A program made the position numbers and the translations under genes. Below, in pieces: positions 32,281 through 38,132 of a DNA stretch of 43,946 bases (positions within the stretch are counted from its first letter, which is position 1; each line of letters opens with the position of its first letter). The stretch comes from a virus, in the IMG/VR virus record IMGVR_UViG_3300022226_000010, positions 1 through 43,946 of that record. One strand, given 5' to 3'. Below the pieces are notes generated by a model. It did not search any database. It saw only the letters and a program-made list of their open reading frames with translations, and was not told the DNA's origin.

Positions 32281-32404
32281 CGTGTTAGTACACGGTATTG
32301 CGGGAATTTAGAGAGGGGGGATAAAGTTTACGCCACGAAGCCGTAGGGGGGTGCCCAGGGGTTCCTGACACGTCACGGCGAGCGCATATTTTCCATAATA
32401 TGCG
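32281..32404. promoter_or_regulatory. Non-coding gap between terminase small subunit and accessory genes, with two inverted repeats
   Basis: The 212-base gap 32228-32439 has no gene I can support. It carries CGTGT-TAGT-ACACG at 32281-32294 and a longer perfect repeat CGCATATT (32383-32390) with AATATGCG (32397-32404), loop TTCCAT. On the minus strand a TATATT box lies just downstream of the first repeat. A promoter with an operator for the sugar/terminase operon is plausible. The -35 is weak. Confidence 0.45.
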
Positions 32405-32439
32405 TTATGCGACAACCTACGCCATATGATTTCAATGAC

Positions 32440-32922
32440 TTAGTGGAATGTGTCCTTGGCGCTAAACTGGTCACGCAGCGCCTGGAGCGCCTTGTCGTCC
32501 AGAATGCCCTCAAGTTTTCCGATCAACACATCGCTATTGGCTATCTGCCGCACGTCTACGATATCTGACAATGCTCCTACGGATTGTCCTATTAACCGCT
32601 GAAAGCTTGCAAGTGCAGTGTAGTTGGCGGCGTCACGGGCTTCCTGTGCGTCGTCTATGAGGGATTGTACATATCGGCCGTGCGTTACGATATCCGCCTT
32701 GTTGGCGCTATCTAGCAGTGCTCTAAGCTTGGTTATAACTCGGGGGCGGCGTTCTATCTCACATGCCCTTGAACTGGCGTCTTCCGCCTTCAAGCGTGGT
32801 TTGTTCGCGGCTTGTCGATATGATTCAGCCTTGTTGAAACCACGTGCTCGAATAGCACAATATTTGCGCTCAAGCGGTGTTAGAACCTCGGATACATGTA
32901 CTTTGGCTAGTTTATCACTCAT
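32440..32922 (-). CDS. Terminase small subunit
   Basis: 160 residues. VLTPLERKYCAIRARGFNKA and ESYRQAANKP form the N-terminal helix-turn-helix of small terminases; ASSRACEIERRPRVITKLRA is the usual second block (xAxxxxxxPxVxxRIxEL). The rest is helical oligomerisation region. It recognises the packaging site and recruits the large subunit. The large subunit is separated by about 8.4 kb with 15 genes, whereas they are normally adjacent. Confidence 0.8.
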   Translation of the reverse strand: MSDKLAKVHVSEVLTPLERKYCAIRARGFNKAESYRQAANKPRLKAEDASSRACEIERRPRVITKLRALLDSANKADIVTHGRYVQSLIDDAQEARDAANYTALASFQRLIGQSVGALSDIVDVRQIANSDVLIGKLEGILDDKALQALRDQFSAKDTFH

Positions 32923-32953
32923 GCCTTAATCTAGCATGAACTGGCGATTGCCT

Positions 32954-33118
32954 TCAACGGCTACGGCGTGTTTCCTGTAGCGCTCGCATGATCGCACGGC
33001 GCACCATTTCAGATTTGCTTGGCAAGTCATCTTCATTCTTACGCAATGCGTCAACGGCCCTAAGCCATTCATCCGTAACGCGTATTTGAATATACCTGCT
33101 TTTCGTGTCCTGTTCCAT
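32954..33118 (-). CDS. Ribbon-helix-helix (Arc/CopG-like) DNA-binding regulator
   Basis: 54 residues. RYIQIRVTDEWLRAVDALRK is a beta-strand followed by helix A, and LPSKSEMVRRAIMRALQETR is the turn and helix B of a ribbon-helix-helix dimer. It is the first gene of the leftward operon and starts seven bases after a putative -10 box, so its mRNA may be nearly leaderless. Direct repeats overlapping the promoter are good operator candidates, implying autoregulation of the packaging/sugar operon and possibly of the rightward genes. Confidence 0.8.
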   Translation of the reverse strand: MEQDTKSRYIQIRVTDEWLRAVDALRKNEDDLPSKSEMVRRAIMRALQETRRSR

Positions 33119-33125
33119 ACCCTCG

Positions 33126-33154
33126 TAAATATTTTATTTTCGATTAAATGTCAA
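33126..33154 (-). promoter_or_regulatory. Sigma70-like leftward promoter
   Basis: On the minus strand TTGACA (33154-33149) and TATTTA (33131-33126) are 17 bases apart. The -35 lies inside the left 18-bp repeat, so a protein on that repeat would block it. Transcription would start close to the regulator ATG at 33118. Confidence 0.65.
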
Positions 33155-33241
33155 CAATGTCATTAACGCCATGATTCCATTGAAAATAAATCGTGTGCAA
33201 TTCTGCACCTATCCTATAGACATATGTCAATAATGTCATTA
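33148..33241. repeat. Two 18-bp direct repeats in the divergent control region
   Basis: ATGTCAACAATGTCATTA (33148-33165) and ATGTCAATAATGTCATTA (33224-33241) differ at one base and lie 76 bp apart. Each holds two TGTCA half-sites 9 bp apart. They flank a palindrome at 33195-33208. Two-site layout suits cooperative ribbon-helix-helix binding and looping. Confidence 0.75.
33195..33208. promoter_or_regulatory. Palindromic operator candidate
   Basis: GTGCA-ATTC-TGCAC sits midway between the two 18-bp repeats, just before a TATAGA (33215-33220) that could be the -10 of the rightward early promoter. No good -35 is seen, so an activator may be needed. The rest of 33242-33370 is untranslated leader. 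Confidence 0.45.
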
Positions 33242-33370
33242 CATTCTATGTACCATCTTGGAAGTTACCGCAACGAAGCGAGCGCGCCAGGACCGGACCC
33301 GAACAGGGCGGTAAGCACGGCAACAAGCAAAACAGTGCTCGAATGAGTCCACCTAGAACGGAGTAAGATT

Positions 33371-33556
33371 ATGGCCTTATGGAAAGCCTTGACAATTACT
33401 GACAATTTCTGCGCCGAAGCCGGCAGAGTAGAAGGCGAGATAGAACACGCCTTAAAAGCTGATAACTTCTCTTGCGAAGCGGAACGTGAAGAAATGGAAC
33501 GCCGATTACGCCAAATCAAAGCAGCATGGAAAGCGTTCCAAGACGCGGCTGGTTAA
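33371..33556 (+). CDS. First rightward early gene, small helical protein
   Basis: 61 residues, mostly charged helix (GRVEGEIEHALKADNFSCEA, EREEMERRLRQIKAAWKAFQ). GGAG lies 9 bases before ATG 33371. Being first after the divergent control region it is probably expressed at once after infection. No family recognised. Confidence 0.7.
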   Translation: MALWKALTITDNFCAEAGRVEGEIEHALKADNFSCEAEREEMERRLRQIKAAWKAFQDAAG

Positions 33557-33557
33557 A

Positions 33558-33698
33558 ATGAAACCTCAATCAATCGAAATATTCTTTGTTGGCGCTACAT
33601 GCGGCGCATTCATTGCCGCAATGATCGCTTTCGCGTTCTGCACACTCTCCCCGCTTCGGCGGGCTCTTTCGAGCACTGTTTCATCACTGCGTAAATGA
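33558..33698 (+). CDS. Small membrane protein reading through a hairpin
   Basis: 46 residues from ATG 33558, one base after the upstream TAA. Residues 5-29 (SIEIFFVGATCGAFIAAMIA, FAFC) form a membrane helix. The C-terminal 18 residues are encoded by the UUCG hairpin and the AATGAG motif, where the other cassettes have a stop before the hairpin. The original stop was probably lost. A longer frame from 33486 is unlikely. Confidence 0.5.
   Translation: MKPQSIEIFFVGATCGAFIAAMIAFAFCTLSPLRRALSSTVSSLRK
33650..33670 (+). terminator. UUCG hairpin of the early cassettes, copy 1
   Basis: CCCGC-TTCG-GCGGG (33650-33663) followed by CTCTTTC. The same hairpin recurs at 33932. The T-run is poor, so termination may be partial. 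Confidence 0.6.
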
Positions 33699-33723
33699 GC
33701 CCACCTGAATAGGAGTTAAGACA

Positions 33724-33924
33724 ATGTTTGAGGTTAAGCAATATATCGAAGACCGCAAAGACTACATCGGCCGCGCCGTAACTTATCGCGGTATGCCCGC
33801 TAAGATCGTAGTCGACGAAACCGGCCAGCCGTCAGTCGCGCCGCTTGATCCTGAATATGGTCTAGTGCCCTATTCATGGGCAAGCATTTATCGTTACTGC
33901 GATCTATACGGCGGTAAATTCTAA
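33724..33924 (+). CDS. Small early protein
   Basis: 66 residues, MFEVKQYIEDRKDYIGRAVT, ending IYRYCDLYGGKF. Mixed alpha/beta with a possible small beta-barrel (RAVTYRGMPAKIVVDETG). AGGAG lies 10 bases before the ATG. It is framed by an AATGAG motif upstream and a UUCG terminator downstream, so it is a single-gene unit. Confidence 0.7.
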   Translation: MFEVKQYIEDRKDYIGRAVTYRGMPAKIVVDETGQPSVAPLDPEYGLVPYSWASIYRYCDLYGGKF

Positions 33925-33931
33925 CACTCCG

Positions 33932-33952
33932 CCCGCTTCGGCGGGTTCTTTT
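33932..33952 (+). terminator. Rho-independent terminator with UUCG loop, copy 2
   Basis: CCCGC-TTCG-GCGGG (33932-33945) followed by TTCTTTT. It lies eight bases after a TAA stop. Confidence 0.8.
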
Positions 33953-34001
33953 ACGCAGTGATAGCAGCCCTTTAATGAGACAACCAGATAGGGAAAAGAC
34001 A

Positions 34002-34187
34002 ATGAACGACATAGACCACTTAGCACGCGAAGCCCGTTGGCCTTACCGCGTGGTTGTTAAAATGGACGGCGAAATAATGGGAAGCGACAGTGGCATCCCC
34101 TGCCGTTCCCTGGTAGACGCGGAAGCACTGGCAGCAAAATATGAACGGCGCGGCCCGCGCATTACGGCACAAATACTACCAGCCTAA
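34002..34187 (+). CDS. Small early protein
   Basis: 61 residues from ATG 34002 (AGGGAAAAG upstream), MNDIDHLAREARWPYRVVVK, then DGEIMGSDSGIPCRSLVDAE. The start of the longer frame at 33975 lies within the AATGAG motif. Looks like a small single-domain protein with two strands and a helix; no family. Confidence 0.65.
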   Translation: MNDIDHLAREARWPYRVVVKMDGEIMGSDSGIPCRSLVDAEALAAKYERRGPRITAQILPA

Positions 34188-34264
34188 CACTCCCCAAACT
34201 TGGTCGTCTTTTTCAAGGGCTGCTAGCTGTTTGAATGAGACACCTGTAACTTAGGAGTAACCCC

Positions 34265-34465
34265 ATGCAAACCACGGTATTTAAACTCGAAATCACGTTA
34301 GGAAACGACGCGATGCAAACCCCGATTGACGTTGGAACGGCCTTAAAAGCTGTCGGCAATAGGATTCAAAGCGCGATAGATAATGAGCCTATGAACCAAT
34401 ACATATTTGATGCCAACGGAAATTGTGTCGGCACCTGTAAAACCACGAAACGACGCGAGCGCTAA
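34265..34465 (+). CDS. Small conserved-looking early phage protein
   Basis: 66 residues. FKLEITLGNDAMQTPIDVGT, ALKAVGNRIQ and IFDANGNCVGTC are familiar from small phage proteins of unknown function that carry a DxNGNxVG C-terminus. AGGAG lies eight bases before the ATG. A hairpin CCAA-AC-TTGG with TCGTCTTTTT precedes this unit (34194-34213). Confidence 0.75.
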   Translation: MQTTVFKLEITLGNDAMQTPIDVGTALKAVGNRIQSAIDNEPMNQYIFDANGNCVGTCKTTKRRER

Positions 34466-34523
34466 CACTCCCTCTAACTCCGGTGTCTTTTTCAAGCAGC
34501 TTAACCCTAGAAGGAGTGGAGAT

Positions 34524-34712
34524 ATGGATACATTCACCAATCGAGATTGCCCATACGCAGTTTATGATGCCCATAACGTAAAGCTTGGCAATATCACCGC
34601 CGCTGGTATTGCTAGGGCAACCGGGCGGAGCGTCTGGAACGTCAACAGCGTTATCCGCACTGGATACGGCTACATCGAAATGAACGGCTACTACTTCAAA
34701 CAAGAGCGGTGA
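34524..34712 (+). CDS. Small early protein, possible DNA-binding
   Basis: 62 residues from ATG 34524 (GGAG just upstream). DTFTNRDCPYAVYDAHNVKL, GNITAAGIARATGRSVWNVN: the second part resembles a helix-turn-helix (AAGIARATGRSVWNVNSVIR). Ends in aromatic YGYIEMNGYYFKQER. DNA binding is possible, not shown. Stop TGA starts the next intergenic stem-loop unit. Confidence 0.65.
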   Translation: MDTFTNRDCPYAVYDAHNVKLGNITAAGIARATGRSVWNVNSVIRTGYGYIEMNGYYFKQER

Positions 34713-34720
34713 CCACACCA

Positions 34721-34742
34721 GCACACATCTAAGGCGGTGTGC
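34721..34742 (+). promoter_or_regulatory. Intergenic stem-loop with TAAGGCG loop, copy 1
   Basis: GCACAC (34721-34726) pairs with GTGTGC (34737-34742) around ATCTAAGGCG. Flanks TGACCACA before and TGTGTTCATT after are shared with copy 2 at 35190, while the stem bases differ. Confidence 0.6.
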
Positions 34743-34779
34743 GTCTGTGTGTTCATTCTAACCTTAAGGAGTATGACCG

Positions 34780-35181
34780 ATGCAAACATATCAACAGTTT
34801 ATCGCCGCAGAATCTCTTTCAATGGCCGCTCGTCAAGTCCGGCATAACCCGAATATGCCCGATAGCGAGAATTTAACCAACTGGGCATGCGACATCACCG
34901 TAAAAAATGGCGACGTTTGGACTGTCCCCTTTTCTATGGGCTCCGGCCACAACGGAAAAGCCCCAGACCTTGCCGACGTACTTAATTGCTTGGCAAGCGA
35001 CGCCGCCGGATACGAAAACGCCCAGGACTTCGAAGAATGGGCGTCTGAATACGGATACGATGCCGACTCACGAAAAGCCGAAACAATCTACAATAATGTT
35101 AATGATTTAATCGGCGAAATGCAAGCTTTCTTAGGAAAGGAGACATACGAAGAATTGCTATACAACACCGAGGAAGCGTGA
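34780..35181 (+). CDS. Conserved phage protein of unknown function
   Basis: 133 residues. MPDSENLTNWACDITVKNGD, FSMGSGHNGKAPDLADVLNC and LASDAAGYENAQDFEEWASE with YGYDADSRKAE are instantly familiar from a widespread small phage family in Gram-negative phages. No function is known. AAGGAG lies 8 bases before ATG. It is the longest gene of the early cassette run. Confidence 0.85.
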   Translation: MQTYQQFIAAESLSMAARQVRHNPNMPDSENLTNWACDITVKNGDVWTVPFSMGSGHNGKAPDLADVLNCLASDAAGYENAQDFEEWASEYGYDADSRKAETIYNNVNDLIGEMQAFLGKETYEELLYNTEEA

Positions 35182-35189
35182 CCACAACC

Positions 35190-35211
35190 CAGCCGGTTAA
35201 GGCGCCGGCTG
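35190..35211 (+). promoter_or_regulatory. Intergenic stem-loop with TAAGGCG loop, copy 2
   Basis: CAGCCGG (35190-35196) pairs with CCGGCTG (35205-35211) around TTAAGGCG. Compared with copy 1 every stem pair differs but pairing is kept, and the loop and flanks are the same: covariation supporting a real RNA element. Confidence 0.65.
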
Positions 35212-35241
35212 TACTGTGTTCATTTAACTGGAGGATGGATT

Positions 35242-35547
35242 ATGCATACACCTGGACCTTGGCACGAAGATGGTCTGTCAATTATCGCAGACTACACAGC
35301 CGAAAACGGCAACCGCCATCATTGCCATGTGGCAGATGTGACCAATCGCAATGAAATCAACCGCGCGCCGTCAATGGAAGAATACGCTAACGCCCGCCTC
35401 ATAGCAGCCGCACCGGATTTGCTGAATGAATTGAAGGCTGGGATTGAGCTTGAAGCCGGTGATTTGGTCGGCGCTGAATTCAAAAAGGCCCGCAATGCTT
35501 GGCTAAGATCAGCCCGCGCAGCCATCGAAAAGGCTACGAAACCATGA
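35242..35547 (+). CDS. Conserved phage protein, HTPGPW family
   Basis: 101 residues. MHTPGPWHEDG at the start and YANARLIAAAPDLLNELKAG in the middle are the hallmarks of a very common phage family of unknown function. GGAGG lies 12 bases before the ATG. The end overlaps the next tiny gene as ATGA. Confidence 0.85.
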   Translation: MHTPGPWHEDGLSIIADYTAENGNRHHCHVADVTNRNEINRAPSMEEYANARLIAAAPDLLNELKAGIELEAGDLVGAEFKKARNAWLRSARAAIEKATKP

Positions 35548-35657
35548 AAACCATATTTATCGCCGCCGTCCTGATTGCCCTAATCGGCGCTGGATTCGGC
35601 GGAGCTACCTGGTACGTTTTCAGCGTAACCATGAACCAAATCGCATATCAACGGTGA
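35544..35657 (+). CDS. 37-residue membrane microprotein
   Basis: ATG 35544 overlaps the upstream TGA. MKTIFIAAVLIALIGAGFGG continues ATWYVFSVTMNQIAYQR: one membrane helix with a basic start. Coupled translation and a hairpin straight after the stop support it. Role unknown; a signal-anchor or superinfection-type membrane peptide is possible. Confidence 0.6.
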   Translation: MKTIFIAAVLIALIGAGFGGATWYVFSVTMNQIAYQR

Positions 35658-35666
35658 AAGGTGCAA

Positions 35667-35724
35667 GGCCCGGCTTCGGTCGGGCCACCACTCCAACGCA
35701 TTTTAGAGCGCTCCAACGCCTTTT
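35667..35724 (+). terminator. UUCG hairpin and tandem repeat at the convergent junction
   Basis: GGCCCGGC-TTCG-GTCGGGCC (35667-35686) is an 8-bp stem with one GU pair, ten bases after the stop. It is followed by two 14-base direct repeats, CTCCAACGCATTTT (35691) and CTCCAACGCCTTTT (35711), whose T-runs could help termination. Nothing else is seen to 35789. Confidence 0.65.
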
Positions 35725-35789
35725 GGGTATCATTCCCCCACCTCATGCGCTAAACGCGCTCTAGCCCCCCTCAAAATGGATTTAAACGG

Positions 35790-35981
35790 CTATTCGTCCA
35801 GCCGTCTCGCCTCCGCCTCCATAATCTCAACTTCCCGGCAGAATTTCGCGAGCGCTACGACGCCTGAGACAATCAGCGCCAGCGCCAGCAGGTCCACCGC
35901 TATAATTCCCAGCCACGAATAAACCCCGAAGAATATGACGAATGTTGCGGCGGCGATGGTGATTGCGAGGATGAATATCAT
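35790..35981 (-). CDS. Two-helix membrane protein
   Basis: 63 residues. Residues 2-46 are almost fully hydrophobic (MIFILAITIAAATFVIFFGV, YSWLGIIAVDLLALALIVSG), likely two membrane helices with a charged C-terminal tail. Start overlaps the stop of the next gene upstream (ATGA). Holin-like in size but far from the endolysin. Confidence 0.65.
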   Translation of the reverse strand: MIFILAITIAAATFVIFFGVYSWLGIIAVDLLALALIVSGVVALAKFCREVEIMEAEARRLDE

Positions 35982-36337
35982 CTCACGATCCTCAGTTGTG
36001 GAAGCTGTGCCCGTATGCTGTCAGGGACTAGCCTCGGATCGGCGTCTAGCTTGTCCTGCCAGTATTTTACATGCTCTTCGCTCATTTTCTGACCGGCTTC
36101 GTATTCGTCCGCCCAGCACTCTGCCCTTAACCATGTGCCCGGCATTTTAATGTATTTCCGTTCCGTCGCGGTTGCCTCCAGATGAGCGGCGTACCGTTGG
36201 CGGCCGTCAATCAATTCATCGAGCGTTGCGATTTTCAGCGCCGCGGCGAATGCTTTCTTTGCATCGCCCCTGCCCTCCTTGCGGGGATAGCCCTTGTCTT
36301 CGCCTTCCCCGTAGTACCAGAGATCGAAGTCAGTCAT
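35978..36337 (-). CDS. Replication-initiator-like helical domain protein
   Basis: 119 residues from ATG 36337. YPRKEGRGDAKKAFAAALKI, LDELIDGRQRYAAH and IKMPGTWLRAECWADEY match the C-terminal domain of phage replication initiators (xYPRKxGKxxAxxAxxKA ... xPxTWLNxERWxDE). Here it stands alone without the N-terminal winged helix. It could act at the phage origin or recruit the host helicase. Its gene overlaps the upstream one by 8 bases. Confidence 0.7.
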   Translation of the reverse strand: MTDFDLWYYGEGEDKGYPRKEGRGDAKKAFAAALKIATLDELIDGRQRYAAHLEATATERKYIKMPGTWLRAECWADEYEAGQKMSEEHVKYWQDKLDADPRLVPDSIRAQLPQLRIVR

Positions 36338-36551
36338 GAGCTTTCTCGTCAGCCTTGCGCACAAGCCGCGTAAGTTTTCCGCCCGAATGGTCAACAATCA
36401 CCAGAGAGTTGCCTGTTTCCTCGCGATCCATAATCAGCGCGACAAACTTCTTCGCGTCGTGCTCATACTGGAATGCTGCGACCAACTCTCCATCCGGCAA
36501 ATGCTGCCAACACCTGTGAACCGTCGCGCCGTTCGTGAATTCAATCTTCAT
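36330..36551 (-). CDS. Small hypothetical protein
   Basis: 73 residues, MKIEFTNGATVHRCWQHLPD, then FQYEHDAKKFVALIMDREET and SLVIVDHSGGKLTRLVRK. Two beta hairpins around a helix. No family. First gene after the structured 540-base region, reading away from it. Confidence 0.65.
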   Translation of the reverse strand: MKIEFTNGATVHRCWQHLPDGELVAAFQYEHDAKKFVALIMDREETGNSLVIVDHSGGKLTRLVRKADEKAHD

Positions 36552-36590
36552 ATCGTCTCTCCATAGGTTACCACTTTCCCCCTTGGCACT

Positions 36591-37019
36591 CCGCAGAGCG
36601 GGCTTTTCAGCCGGGGTACTAGTTTGCGCCTCTGATCTCCCTTGAGACCTTTCCCCGCTTCACTTGTTTAACGTCGCATCCGCATCAACTGGTGGCGCTA
36701 CCGCCAGTGATCTTGTCACGACGATAGCAAAATATCCTTAGGCTGTGCCAAGGTTCCCGTTGTCGAGGCTGCGGCAGAGCGGGATTTGATAGAAATTTGG
36801 GCGACGTGATTATAGAGGTACGCCACAGCCTCTTTATGTGGATACTCAGCGAAGCATGGGCCGGACGCTACTCCGGCTATGCCTGGTCCCTGATTGCACC
36901 ATCTAGGCGGCCTCATCTTCCCAACCGCCGATCTATTGGCGCGTGTCTGCGACTTTCCACGCCGCCATGCTTCGCTGAATGTCCAAACGCACTGCGCCCC
37001 GCACGGATTACCGGCGGGG
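36591..37019. ncRNA. Structured region with several inverted repeats; RNA gene candidate
   Basis: Perfect or near-perfect hairpins crowd 36552-37091: CCGC-AGA-GCGG with GCTTTT (36591-36606); ACTGGTGG with CCGCCAGT (36688-36708); CCACA with TGTGG (36823-36841). A 14-bp perfect long-range pair, TCAGCGAAGCATGG (36846-36859) with CCATGCTTCGCTGA (36965-36978), encloses GCCGGA/TCCGGC (36860-36877). Last is CCCCGC-A-CGG with CCG-GCGGGG (36997-37019). The density suggests a folded RNA of about 200 bases (36823-37019). Strand and role unknown. Confidence 0.4.
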
Positions 37020-37057
37020 TTGATGTTTGTGTTATGTGGGTGTATATATTTTGTCAT
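36716..37057 (-). CDS. Doubtful ORF across the structured region
   Basis: An open frame of 113 residues, MTKYIHPHNTNINPAGNPCG to ILLSS, with cysteines and WRRGKSQTRANRSAVGKMRP in the middle. It has no clear ribosome site, and the FSEAWR and PCFAEY segments are made by the 14-bp inverted repeat. It might be a divergent small gene or only chance over an RNA element. Confidence 0.3.
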   Translation of the reverse strand: MTKYIHPHNTNINPAGNPCGAQCVWTFSEAWRRGKSQTRANRSAVGKMRPPRWCNQGPGIAGVASGPCFAEYPHKEAVAYLYNHVAQISIKSRSAAASTTGTLAQPKDILLSS

Positions 37058-37084
37058 ATCGATTCAGCACCGATAAGTTACCCC

Positions 37085-37118
37085 AGGGCGGTTAAGTGGT
37101 CAAACACTTTTCCGCCCT
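37085..37118. promoter_or_regulatory. Two-part hairpin at the end of the leftward regulatory block
   Basis: AGGGCGG (37085-37091) pairs with CCGCCCT (37112-37118) and inside it AAGTG (37094-37098) with CACTT (37105-37109). It covers the stop codon of the neighbouring minus-strand gene. On the plus strand it is followed by TTCTCTGTTCT. It could end transcription or protect the 3' end. Confidence 0.5.
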
Positions 37119-37445
37119 TTCTCTGTTCTCCGCTTCCATTGCGCGCAGGGCTGCTATTACAAGGGCGAGGGCTGGGGTTGCTGCCGCTCCATATCTTTCC
37201 AGGTCAAGCGCTAAAGAATCCACGCACGCCTCCCCGCTGGCTTCAAAGCCACTGACTTGCCAGCGCCACCCCTCCGGTACCAGCGTAAGGGCTGCGTCTA
37301 TGCTGGTGGTGTAGTGGGGCCATTGAGCACCGTTCGGGCCGGGCACAAGTTTCACTGACCCGCCCATGCTTAGAGCAATATTAGCATCCAACTCCCGGCT
37401 ACCGCTCTCCGCTGCCTCTAATCGCTCGATCAGGTCTTTCATCAC
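37092..37445 (-). CDS. Phage-ABA-sandwich-like protein
   Basis: 117 residues. MMKDLIERLEAAESGSRELD, YTTSIDAALTLVPEGWRWQV and ATPALALVIAALRAMEAENR are typical of a common phage family (IxxRLExAxxxxRELDxxI ... SxDAAxxLVPEGW ... PALALCxAALxA). Its biochemical function is unknown. ATG overlaps the upstream stop by 4 bases. Confidence 0.8.
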   Translation of the reverse strand: MMKDLIERLEAAESGSRELDANIALSMGGSVKLVPGPNGAQWPHYTTSIDAALTLVPEGWRWQVSGFEASGEACVDSLALDLERYGAAATPALALVIAALRAMEAENRERAEKCLTT

Positions 37446-37954
37446 ATCACCCGATATTTGACAGTCTCGACGGGCCGCGCGCAGCGATAGGGCGGGCCAC
37501 CGTAGAGATTGGCGTATTTCTGGTAGAGGTTCTCGACGCGCTGTATTTCTTTCTCTACCTGCGTTAATGCGCGCTCTTTCGCGCTGTTTTTATTGGCCAT
37601 TCGGTGCTGGCGTATCGACGCACATTCCCGACTGCACGTTTTGCGATTGCGGAATGTGCCTAGCCCCTCGTTAGCCCTTGGGTAATAAGTCCGAGAGCAT
37701 TCGGAGCAGCGTTTCTTGTCCTTGGCCGATATGGACGATTTATAACAAGCAAATCCACAGAAGCGATTGTGCTGCGGAATCTTTTTGCCGCAGCCCTCCG
37801 CCTCGCATACCTTGGTCTTTGAAAGCCGCATGGCTTGGCTTTTCTTACGTACCGACTCTCTGGATCGGCCCAGCCGTTCAGCTATTTCCGAGAGTGACCA
37901 TTGGCCCCACATTTGCTCTAACTGCGAAGTTTCTGCATTTGTCCAGTGTGTCAT
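37442..37954 (-). CDS. GcrA-like helix-turn-helix protein with zinc-binding cysteines
   Basis: 170 residues. WTNAETSQLEQMWGQWSLSE, IAERLGRSRESVRKKSQAMR resemble the N-terminal DNA-binding helices of GcrA and Myb/SANT-like phage regulators (WT.E....L..LW..G.S..xIA..LG.xTR..V..K). Two cysteine clusters follow: CEAEGCGKKI..FCGFACYK (about 50-72) and CSECSRTYYP..CSRECAS (about 82-112). It probably binds DNA and zinc. GcrA is a sigma70 cofactor for methylated promoters in alphaproteobacteria; a related role for the phage is inference. Confidence 0.65.
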   Translation of the reverse strand: MTHWTNAETSQLEQMWGQWSLSEIAERLGRSRESVRKKSQAMRLSKTKVCEAEGCGKKIPQHNRFCGFACYKSSISAKDKKRCSECSRTYYPRANEGLGTFRNRKTCSRECASIRQHRMANKNSAKERALTQVEKEIQRVENLYQKYANLYGGPPYRCARPVETVKYRVM

Positions 37955-38130
37955 GCCGCCGCGTCCTGCCGGTTATAAGCGGCGCGGGTAATACGGTTAT
38001 GTTCCTGTATGAGCTTGGCCAGCGGCGTTTTAAGGCCTGGGTGTGGGGTTTGGCGGCAGAAACGGCGACAGGCTATCGCAAGTGCGCGGATTTCTTCGTC
38101 GGTAAGACCGTCAAGCAACAGATCGTCCAT
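37951..38130 (-). CDS. Small helical hypothetical protein
   Basis: 59 residues from ATG 38130 with GGAGGA 8 bases upstream. MDDLLLDGLTDEEIRALAIA, CRRFCRQTPHPGL, then a basic helix. Overlaps the GcrA-like gene by ATGA. Function unknown. Confidence 0.6.
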   Translation of the reverse strand: MDDLLLDGLTDEEIRALAIACRRFCRQTPHPGLKTPLAKLIQEHNRITRAAYNRQDAAA

Positions 38131-38132
38131 AA

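Larger units (their letters stand above)
33342..34246 (+). repeat. Recurring pre-start motif AATGAG(N)C(M)ACC, four copies
   Basis: Copies at 33342 (AATGAGTCCACCT), 33694 (AATGAGCCCACCT), 33974 (AATGAGACAACCA) and 34234 (AATGAGACACCTG). Each lies 17-30 bases before the start codon of a small rightward gene, followed by its ribosome site. In copies one, two and four the ATG inside the motif opens a peptide of only 4-7 codons. In copy three it is in frame with the gene. Confidence 0.6.

Noticed and set aside
33148-33241. CRISPR-like repeats
   Set aside because: Only two copies, no regular spacer series and no cas genes; an operator explanation is simpler.
36552-37091. tRNA gene
   Set aside because: No cloverleaf with a T-loop GTTCRA sequence and CCA-proximal acceptor stem could be laid on either strand despite the hairpins.
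36797-37255. 152-codon plus-strand frame across the inverted-repeat region
   Set aside because: It runs antisense into the Phage-ABA-like gene, has no ribosome site, and its sequence is made up largely by the hairpins.
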